Shown here: positions 54,070 through 64,000 of the stretch, piece after piece | Layout of the letters: each line of letters begins with the position of its first letter | Position numbering within the stretch: the first letter of the stretch is position 1 | DNA from: Glandiceps talaboti | Taxonomy: Eukaryota > Hemichordata > Enteropneusta > Spengelidae | Reading direction: 5' to 3' | Assembly: GCF_964340395.1 (NCBI RefSeq) | Contig: NC_135564.1 | Coordinates: 21,442,402 to 21,506,401, forward strand | Length of the DNA stretch: 64,000 bases | Position numbers and translations under genes: made by a program | Notes under the pieces: model-generated | The model's database searches: none | What the model was told of the DNA's origin: nothing | What the model saw: the letters and a program-made list of their open reading frames with translations, nothing else

Positions 54070-57000
54070 TAATAGAAATTTTCCGGAATTGTCCTTTTTA
54101 TTCCTTCGCCTTATGTTTTTTCTATATCTATTTCATATCACAACTACCATGTATATATCATGTCAAATTTCATATTCGAAATATTAATTTTCATGTCAGT
54201 TGATATTTACCTGACTGTATTTGTGGAAGTCTGACCTATACAAGGTAGTAATATTTGAGTATCAGAAGAAAATCTCTCCATTCTCAGCTAAAGTATTGTT
54301 TCCACTTTCATAAGGAATGTGTTCTACGGTTGCCGCAAAAAAGCTCGGGTTTTTTACGACGATGTCACTGTCGTAATGTGTTTTCATGGTTTATGCGTTC
54401 ATTCACTTTGCTACAATCCTCCAGTGGTTAGTATATACAGACTGTTCAATGCCACATCCATTACACATAATCCAACAAACACGTACAGACAATGAGAATG
54501 TCTCTGACAAAGATAAAACGTCTGTTGACAATGGTTAGACTATAGTCGTAAGATGGAGAGATGGAGGTTAGAATACGTTTCGATTAGAGATTTCAAATGG
54601 CAATTGCAATGTAATGCTGAAATTGTACAACAAATAGTTAGGAAATCAATTTCAAAAGAATACTGAGTTATTTGAGAGTAAATTTTTCTAATCATCCTCA
54701 TTCACGTGCTTACAATTTATATCTTGATTATTCACAAAGCAGTCTACGTAGTAGTGAACTAGAACGTAACGTTCCGAAGTGAGGTCGATCCTAACTAGCT
54801 TCCACACTGCATTATTGATCACTGTGATAATCGAAAGGTGCAGTGTACACAATTTAAGATGAAATATCATTAAGGCATCCTGCGCCTCGGGGATAATTTC
54901 CATGAAAATCCAAACTCGTCAAATCTCTACAAACTTTACCGTACGATAGATTGTTCTTGATCTATTTTACATAAGAAATGTGGATGTTCATCGCCCTGTT
55001 TTCAATGAAATCACTTATTTATTTTCCCAGAGTGACCGCAGTATTCTGCGGTCATATTGTGTTATAAAATGAGGAAATGTTGGTATCCACTTTGACCGCA
55101 ATTTAATATATGTTTACGGTGATCCCTATTTTTGATTTGAGAATAGGTTGGCGTTTTTGTGAGGGAACATCAAAATTTTTAAAGAGTTTAGCATGCTACG
55201 TAAAAGACTCAATAACTTAAGTTGCTGTCCAACAAAGCGACACAATTCCCTATTATCTCGTATATGGTTCTACTTGTCGGCGAGTTGTGAATCTTTACAA
55301 TCGAACTTCTCTTTGACTTAAATCACTAACATGCTAAACTTTTACACATCAGCCTATTATATTGTGTCAGTATATTTTATGTGTATATTTTTTCCTATCT
55401 CTTCTGCAGTATAAGGACTTTACAATCTGCGCTTTGCTATATACTATATTCCCCGTATAATCGTTGCGATATGACAAAACTGTAAAATGATTGTAATTTC
55501 CCAAAGAGATGTTTATGTAATTTATTACAGCGGTATTTGAAGGATCTATGTGTTATGGTCGCGGTATTGTTTTATCTGTTTCCCGTTTGTCATCATATTC
55601 TTCAATTGCGGACATTACAAGTTGATGTAATATTGTCTATTGATTCAGTGACATGTAATGATTCCCAAACCATTCTACTTTTGTAGATTTACGTCAAACG
55701 ATAGTGAATAATTTGCTTTGGGGAAATGAGTCTGTAAAATCTATTTGTCTACATATGAAACTGTTCAAATGCTAAAAGGCTGTGACGAATGTAGAACACC
55801 CCACTATACACTCCGACCTTTACTTCAGTCGTGGTTTTGTGAGGAATGCAATTATAAGATTCGTTCTTCTGTAATCTTAAGGTTGAATAAATGTCACTTC
55901 CATGTACACCACTTTACACCTCAGAAAATGTGACGTAAATACTGGGAACATCTAATCAATCACATTGACATTTAGATCATATATACAAAACATCAACCGT
56001 GCCAACTTCAACACATTTGTTATGTATCTAGGAGTAGTTTACGTTACTTTGGAATACATTTGGTGTTGAATCCATACGAAATGTTTGGTATATATACTGT
56101 AAATATGAATGATTTTGATGGAAACATTGGGGTATGACTAATCTCTATGGTCGCCATAGGTACAACATCATCGACTTCTTGACGTTATAAAACAATTTTT
56201 TGTAAGATTGAACAATTTACTGTAACAGTTTTAAATTAATGTTGACAGCTAATAATTCAATATTCTACGTTTAAACCACGTGTATTTTTCCGTTGAATAT
56301 ATAAAAAATTATTCTAGGAACAGTTCAAGCCTTCCTATTAGTGCAATTTGTCCTAGTTGCTGATAGTTGTGTACCATACATAGATTGATGATCCGTGTGT
56401 AAACAGTCGTGAAAGACGAAAAGGCTTGATCAATTGGCATTAATAAATCCCCCCCAAAAAAAAAGCCTATGTCGAACACTGAACAAAACTAAATTATGAA
56501 ACCTAGAGGTAGTTATAACTGATTTTCTTATGACTAGTTATGGGTTTTTAGATTGCATACATCAATACACGGCTTTTACGTACATGAAAGAAAAAAATAC
56601 GACAGTGTCCCTTTGTTGTGAACAACGTCAATATAGACAGGTTTTAAGATTAGCCAGAGACTGCGATAGTTCCTATTTTAAAAGTAGGGATTATGACGTC
56701 CAGCTGCAACAAGATCCTTTAAATAAGACTCCCATGCGATGGTACAATCCGGTCTCCTTGAGGGCTTAAATATGAAATAAACTGACAGTTCCAAAGAGAA
56801 CCCTGCCAAAAAAATCTGGATATTTGACCTCAATTTGCAAGACAGAATGATCCAGGGATTTGAACTTAAAGGAATGTTAAAGGAACACGGATGACGTCAA
56901 ATGATTTACTGAACTTTGACCATTGACCTTTATGCTACAGTTATAGCATGATATTCGATAAGAATCAAATTTCTAGTTCTACAAATCTAGTAATGATGTA

Positions 57001-57784
57001 GTGGTTTACTGTCGAAGTTTTTGCATGGAAACTGCAAACCATTGTGAAATATTGAAATATTATTGATACATTAAATGAGTTAACCTCGAGTTATCTGACC
57101 TATTGGTTTAGGGTTTATCTTTGTAAGCCAGTTAATATATTCACGTCTTGCGATAAGAAATCAAGTTGGTACACAAGAGAATACGGAGCTAATCTGATTT
57201 TTGCTGTACGCTATAGGCACAAGACACAATAGTTTGCATACACAATGCTATAGAATTAAATCCTCAAAAGAGATTACTAGGAATTCTCCTCATTGTCATG
57301 ATATGATCCGAGTTAATGTCAATGACCTTCTTCTAGGGGTTATTCATGAAAAATGAGATATTTGACAAATGTAACAAAATTCGATTATATGGTATCATCA
57401 CCAATGGCATGATCCCCCTATAGAACATATTAAATAGTCTGATATAGTTATCGTGATGTGTGTATGAGGCCGTGTCATATAAATAAGTAAAAGTGTGATT
57501 TGTGTCAACTTGATCATAAACATCGGTGATATAATATCAGCAGATAATGGTGCTAGGTAATATTATTGTAGCAGACAACACATCGACAGTAACCCTGCTC
57601 CCACCCACCCACGCACCAACTCAGGCGTACTATTCAAAAATGAGATGAGTTTGGCCGCCGGAAACATGATAACTAGCACGGCCTAGAGGATCAAAGGTAC
57701 GGGTAATAGTGCATTTTACATTAAAATGACACAAAATAATAATGTAAGGATACGTGTGTGTCTGTGTCTGTGGCTGTTCGTTTA
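54070..57784. other. Unique DNA, no gene recognised
   Basis: About 3.7 kb. The short frames at 54688-54903 (minus), 55745-55933 and 56530-56769 (plus) have no recognisable domains. Confidence 0.45.
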
Positions 57785-57837
57785 TTTGTTTGTTTGTTTG
57801 TTTGTTTGTTTGCTTGCTTGCTTGCTTGCTTGTTTGT
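57785..57837. repeat. (TTTG)n/(CTTG)n microsatellite
   Basis: TTTG units followed by CTTG units, giving CLFV/CLLA shadow frames. Confidence 0.97.
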
Positions 57838-58146
57838 GAGTGTGTATGTTGTATGTATAAGTATATGTACCATGCACTGATATTTAAACTGTTCTCTCCA
57901 GTCACAATAATCCTCTTACAAGATTATCAAAAAGTTGACACCATGAAACCTAGTTCCATACCACAGCAAATATTCAAATTTCATCTTCCCAATAACCACC
58001 TCGGCCAATTACCTAAATGTGTGATCACATTCCCACTATGTGGTTTGATCAAATATCAAAATACGGGTACACATCTATGCACACCCTGACACACAGACGT
58101 ATCATGCAATAACTCATTCTGGTTGCCCATCTGATGTTTAAGTCAC

Positions 58147-58155
58147 GTGTGTGTG

Positions 58156-58198
<43 letters not shown>
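58147..58198. repeat. (GT)n microsatellite
   Basis: GT dinucleotide tract with one early interruption. Confidence 0.97.
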
Positions 58199-58199
<1 letters not shown>

Positions 58200-60280
58200 T
58201 TATTTCACTGAACCCTTCTGTAATCTAAGCAGTGACTAAATTGATTCTAAACGACTGTCGTTACGTTCTAATTAGGAACGATATTCAAATTAGACATACA
58301 TTTTACAACCGTAATTGACCAACTCACTAATCTTTTAAGACTACTGTCATCCAATTACAGTGTCAGATTCAACCATTTACTGTAGTTAAAATATCAAAGC
58401 GGTTGCTAGATATCGTTCATCCTGTAAGTGTAGGAAACATAGCTTTTAATGTCCGCAAAGTTTCACAGTCGTGTCAACCGTCTAGGAGAAGGGTACCAAT
58501 CAGACGAAACTTAAGGGGTCTTAAAGCTGCACTAGCTGCAACTGAACACTATTATCGAAAATGTTTTGTTAGCTGCAATAACATACTCGTAATATCGTAC
58601 ACCATGAACAGTATTGAATAACTATTGGTTAAGTATTTTTTGTAGCTGTATACATGATTAATCAAATCAAATAGATTTTTTGGGTCCGCGCCTAAAAATC
58701 TGCTCCCTCAACGGCTATCACGATTTAACCTCGGATAATATAGATCATTGATTAAATGCACAATGTCTAATTATTGATACTCCAGTTATATAATTAGCAT
58801 AGTTTGAACATGATGAACTTGTCACTACACTATCTCTGGATAATATTGACCACTAATTAACATATGAAATGTAAATATCTCAGTTGCAGGTTTGTTTAAA
58901 GACTAATTAATTCCATTGGACACATTAACTATCATCTCAATGCACAACCTCTCCTGACTATGTACATGTCAAAGATCCACATGAAACGAGAAAGCGAAAG
59001 AGCAAAAGACTAAATATACAATATTTGTTATAAATAAACATGGTACAATCTGAGTTCATACGGTTTTTGAGGTAATTTCTGCTGCACATGAAAAGGTACC
59101 TATTTTACTTACTGAAGTTCGCTATTAATTACACCTGGCATTCAAAAGTGACGGGTAAAATAGTCGTGATCAGTATCTACAATCCGGCGTGTCGAATATA
59201 ATTCTTTTTATAAATATAAAGGAAGATATTGGTCGTTGAAAACCTGACTTTATATCTGTGTAGTAACTGGAAAAGAACAATAGACCACAGGTACAATATA
59301 TAAACGAATTGATGACGTAATGTCGTATACGTAAATTGAAATGTCGGGTAAAAAAACTTCAGTTATACCATGAACTGTGCTAACAATGTCACAAGACGAT
59401 TTCTATGTATTCCAAGGCGTGTATCGATAGTACAGAATAAAATAAAACTATACTAGTTTAATCGAAATCCAAGTATTTTCTACTAGTTATAAAACATAAT
59501 AAAACACACTGTATCACAAAGCAACCACATGTTCTATACTCAGCAATACATGTTATGGCATTATGGATCTCACAGGTTCACACTCTCATAAAATCGTCCA
59601 TGTGTCGACAGTCGGAAAACAAAATGCATACCATATCAACGTACGTATGAACATACGATCTGCTTCATGACAACTCACATAGTCTAACAATGGTATGTCA
59701 TGATCAGTAAGCATAGACAGCTAACAAAGTATCCTGCTCCTTCATTAAATCTGGAAAATATTGTATAAGCAAACTATCTGGATGACACTGTGTTTAAAAT
59801 TGAGAAAATCACGTATTCCAGATATTTTATACGCCACAGTCAAAAGGTTGACATTTCGGAAATAAACTTCGGCATCTAATAGTCTATAAAATTAAAAGGT
59901 TCAATGTAAATGTGACTTTCCTCTTATTATGCTCTTAAAATAACCATCCATCGTGATATGTTAGGGTTTTTTTAATGCTCTTAAATGAGATGTTTGTGAT
60001 ATAATACGTTTTAATAAATGCAGATTCACGGAATGTTATATGTATTATGATTATTTTAGTCATAGCCAGGAATTAGCAACATCGCCCAATATAAATTAAA
60101 GCATAAGACATTTTGAAACAGAGGCTCCATTTATGCTTAAAATCATGTACAATTACATTACTTAGAATAATAAACAATTTATTGCTTATTCCAAAATGGG
60201 CCACCTGACAACATATTTAAACTCAGCAAGTAAGAATAACTATAATTTTACTGTTTCTGTGGATGAAATCTGAAATGTTG
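58199..60280. other. Unique DNA, no gene recognised
   Basis: Only short frames (58403-58621 plus, 72 codons, unrecognised). A small hairpin AGATTTTT..AAAAATCT lies at about 58672-58700. Confidence 0.45.
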
Positions 60281-63200
60281 AGGTTCGAGAGAACATATTA
60301 ACATTTGTGTACCCAATAGGTTGAAGTGAACATATCAACCTTTGTGCACCCAATTGGTTGGAGAGAACATACCAACCTTTGTGCACCTATTAGGTTGGAG
60401 AGAACATACTAATCACTGTACACCCAATAGGTTGGAGAGAACATATCAACCTTTGTACATCAAATAGGTTGGAGAGAACATATCAATCTTTGTGCACGAA
60501 ATAGGTTGGAGAGAACATATCAATCTTTGTGCACCAAATAGGTTGGAGAGAACATATCAATCTTTGTGCACCAAATAGGTTGGAGAGAACATATCAACCT
60601 TTGTGCACCAAATAGGTTGGAGAGAACATATCAATCTTTGTGCACCCATTAGGTTGGAGAGAACATACTAATCACTGTGCACCCAATAGGTTGGAGAGAA
60701 CATATCAATCTTTGTACACCTATTAGGTTGGAGAGACCATATCAACCTTTGTACACAAAATAGGGTCGAGAGAACATATCAACCTTTGTACACCAAATAG
60801 GGTCGATAGAACATATTAACCTCTATGCACCAAATAGGTTGGAGAGAATATACCAACCCTTGTGCACCCAATAAGTTGGAAAGAACATATCAACATTTGT
60901 GCACGAAATAGGTTGGAGAGAACATATCAACCTTTGTGCACCAAATAGGTTGGAGAGAACATATCAACCTTTGTGCACCAAATAGGTTGGAGAGAACATA
61001 TCAACCTTTGTGCACCCAATTGGTTGAAGAGGACATACCAACCTTTGTGCACCCAATAGGTTGGAGTGAACATATCAACCTTTGTGCACCAAATAGGTTG
61101 AAGAGAACGTATCAACCTTTGTGCACCAAATAGGTTGAAGAGAACATATCAACCTTTGTGCACCAAATAGGTTGAAGAGGACATACCAACCTTTGTGCAC
61201 CAAATAGGTTGGAGAGAACATACCAACCTTTGTGCACCAAATAGGTTGGAGAGAACATATCAACCTTTGTGCACCCAATAGGTTGAAGAGGACATACCAA
61301 CCTTTGTGCACCAAATAGGTTGAAGAGAACATATCAACCTTTGTGCACCAAATAGGTTGAAGAGGACATACCAACCTTTGTGCACCAAATAGGTTGGAGA
61401 GAACATACTAATCACTGTGCACCCAATAGGTTGGAGAGAACATATCAACCTTTGTGCACCAATTAGGTTGAAGTGAACATATCAATCTGTGTGCACCCAA
61501 TTGGTTGAAGAGAACATACCAACCTTTGTGCACCAAATAGGTTGGAGAGAACATATCAACCTTTGTGCACCCAATAGCTTGAAGAGAACATACCAACCTT
61601 TGTGCACCCAATAGGTTGGAGAGAACATACCAACCTTTGTGCACCAAATAGGTTGGAGAGAATATACCAACCTTTGTGCACCCAATAGGTTGAATAAAAA
61701 GGTATCAACCTTTGTGCACCCAATAGGTTGGAGAGAACATATCCACCTTTGTGCACCAAATAGGTTGGAGAGAACATATCAACCTTTGTGCACCTATTAG
61801 GTTGGAGAGAACATACTAATCACTGTACACCCAATAGGTTGGAGAGAACATATCAACCTTTGTACACCAAATAGGTTGGAGAGAACATATCCACCTTTGT
61901 GCACCAAATAGGTTGAAGAGGACATACCAACCTTTGTGCACCAAATAGGTTGGAGAGAACATATCAATCTTTGTGCACCAAATAGGTTGGAGAGAACATA
62001 TCAATCTTTGTGCACCAAATAGGTTGGAGAGAACATATCAACCTTTGTGCACCAAATAGGTTGGAGAGACCATATCAATCTTTGTGCACCCATTAGGTTG
62101 GAGAGAACATACTAATCACTGTGCACCCAATAGGTTGGAGAGAACATATCAATCTTTGTACACCTATTAGGTTGGAGAGAACATACTATTCTTTGTGCAC
62201 CCAATAGGTTGGAGAGAACATATCAACCTTTGTGCACCAATTAGGTTGAAGTGAACATATCAATCTCTGTGCACCCAATAGGTTGAAGAGAACATATCAA
62301 CCTCTGTGCACCCAATAGGTTGGAGAGAACATATCAACCTTTGTGCACCAAATAGGTTGAAGAGAACATATCAACCTTTGTGCACCCAATAGGTTGGAGA
62401 GAACATATCCACCTTTGTGCACCAAATAGGTTGGAGAGAATATATCAACCTTTGTGCACCCAATAGGTTGGAGAGAACATATCAACCTTTGTGCACCAAA
62501 TAGGTTGGAGAGAACATATCCACCTTTGTGCACCAAATAGGTTGGAGAGAATATATCAACCTTTGTGCACCCAATAGGTTGGAGAGAACATATCAACCTT
62601 TGTGCACCCAATAGGTTGGAGAGAACATATCCACCTTTGTGCACCAAATAGGTTGGAGAGAACATATCAACCTTTGTGCACCCGATAGGTTGGAGAGAAC
62701 ATATCAACCTTTGTGCACCCAATAGCTTGAAGAGAACATATCAACCTTTGTGCACCCAATAGCTTGAAGAGAACATATCCACCTTTGTGCACCAAATAGG
62801 TTGGAGAGAACATATCAACCTTTGTGCACCCAATAGGTTGGAGAGAATATATCAACCTTTGTGCACCAAATAGGTTGGAGAGAACATATCCACCTTTGTG
62901 CACCAAATAGGTTGGAGAGAATATATCAACCTTTGTGCACCAAATTGGTTGAAGAGAACACATTTGTGCATCAAATAGGTTGGAGTGAACATATCAATCT
63001 TTGTGCACCAAATAGTTTGAAGAAAACATATCAATCGTTGTGCACCAAATAGGTTCGAGTGAACATAGCAACCTCTGTGCATCCAATAGCTTGGAGTGAA
63101 CATACCAACCTTTGTGCACCCAATTGGTTGGAGAGGACATACCAACCTTTGTGCACCCAATTGGTTGGAGAGGACATACCAACCTTTGTGAACCCAATAG

Positions 63201-64000
63201 GTTGAAGAGAACACATCAACATCTGTGCACCCAATAGGTTGGAGAGAACATACCAACCTTTGTGCACCCAATAGGTTGGAGAGAACATATCAACCTTTGT
63301 ACACCAAATAGGTTGGAGAGAACATATCCACCTTTGTGCACCAAATAGGTTGAAGAGGACATACCAACCTTTGTGCACCAAATAGGTTGGAGAGAACATA
63401 TCAATCTTTGTGCACCAAATAGGTTGGAGAGAACATATCAATCTTTGTGCACCAAATAGGTTGGAGAGAACATATCAACCTTTGTGCACCAAATAGGTTG
63501 GAGAGACCATATCAATCTTTGTGCACCCATTAGGTTGGAGAGAACATACTAATCACTGTGCACCCAATAGGTTGGAGAGAACATATCAATCTTTGTACAC
63601 CTATTAGGTTGGAGAGAACATACTATTCTTTGTGCACCCAATAGGTTGGAGAGAACATATCAACCTTTGTGCACCAATTAGGTTGAAGTGAACATATCAA
63701 TCTCTGTGCACCCAATAGGTTGAAGAGAACATATCAACCTCTGTGCACCCAATAGGTTGGAGAGAACATATCAACCTTTGTGCACCAAATAGGTTGAAGA
63801 GAACATATCAACCTTTGTGCACCCAATAGGTTGGAGAGAACATATCCACCTTTGTGCACCAAATAGGTTGGAGAGAATATATCAACCTTTGTGCACCCAA
63901 TAGGTTGGAGAGAACATATCAACCTTTGTGCACCAAATAGGTTGGAGAGAACATATCCACCTTTGTGCACCAAATAGGTTGGAGAGAATATATCAACCTT
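60281..64000. repeat. 37-bp minisatellite (array J), truncated by right edge
   Basis: About 100 copies of a 37-bp unit: GGTTGGAGAGAACATATCAA, then CCTTTGTGCACCAAATA. Each unit has a short inverted repeat AGGTTG..CAACCT. Variants (GGTTGAAG, ACATACC, CAATC, CACTG, CCCAATA, CTATTA) are mixed and partly arranged in higher-order blocks, including a ~700-bp block present twice (61861-62563 and 63298-64000). All the minus-strand CTKVDMFSP-type frames are phase shadows of this unit and end where the unit supplies TGA (..VHKG stop). Confidence 0.97.

Noticed and set aside
49881-54203. Seven overlapping plus-strand frames of an 18-residue repeat as tandem genes
   Set aside because: They are one satellite array broken by the same 2-bp expansion six times; the apparent new starts are just the next in-unit ATG.
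57630-58089. Frames rich in CLFV/CLLA and TNKQ
   Set aside because: Arise from (TTTG)n/(CTTG)n; no recognisable flanking domain.
60927-63973. Many 60-140-codon minus-strand frames with CTKVDMFSP and VHKG motifs
   Set aside because: A 37-bp unit repeats its peptide every 111 bp in three phases. All frames stop at the same in-unit TGA, so they are phase shadows.

Overview
The window is animal (metazoan) nuclear DNA. It is AT-rich and gene-poor, contains spliceosomal-type GT..AG splice sites, several decayed non-LTR retrotransposons (LINEs), many microsatellites and ten large minisatellite arrays. The repeat and LINE content would fit a marine invertebrate (for example a lophotrochozoan or an invertebrate deuterostome), but nothing I can read fixes the phylum. 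There is no sign of bacterial or viral DNA, CRISPR, rRNA or tRNA.

Layout. 1-1686: 34-bp minisatellite running off the left edge. 2018-6944: 39-bp minisatellite holding a 100-N assembly gap and long open frames on the minus strand. 6945-13055: mostly unique sequence with a compound microsatellite (8857-9148), a (CT)n tract (10019-10186), a LINE 3' end (10306-11351) and two inverted copies of a dispersed repeat. 13056-16980: three consecutive, unrelated minisatellites (47, 34 and 31 bp). 17504-18661: LINE reverse-transcriptase pseudogene with its 3' tail. 19067-24142: essentially featureless. 24143-25767: 5'-truncated LINE on the minus strand with a 15-bp target-site duplication, abutting a 45-bp minisatellite (25768-26998). 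27000-32900: unique DNA with hairpins, dispersed repeats and a decayed ~235-bp tandem repeat.

The one convincing host gene lies at 33001-35655. It is an ATP-grasp ligase of the carnosine-synthase-like type, modelled here as two coding exons (33043-34252 and 35570-35655) around a 1317-bp intron that carries microsatellites and a ~440-bp terminal-inverted-repeat element. Downstream are a foldback element, a heavily decayed LINE (36170-37110), a 22-bp G-rich degenerate array (43340-44505), a 40/42-bp array (48533-48983), a 54-bp array (49884-54069) and a 37-bp array (60281-64000) running off the right edge.

Tandem arrays occupy roughly a third of the window. Most long reading frames here come from arrays whose unit length is a multiple of three (39 and 54 bp) or whose unit is nearly stop-free (37 bp), so I do not treat them as established genes. 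I found no convincing new multi-gene system. The best leads are the two-exon ATP-grasp gene with its intronic element, the LINE insertion dated relative to the 45-bp array, higher-order structure in the 54- and 37-bp arrays, and the unusually intact 13-codon frame of the 39-bp array.
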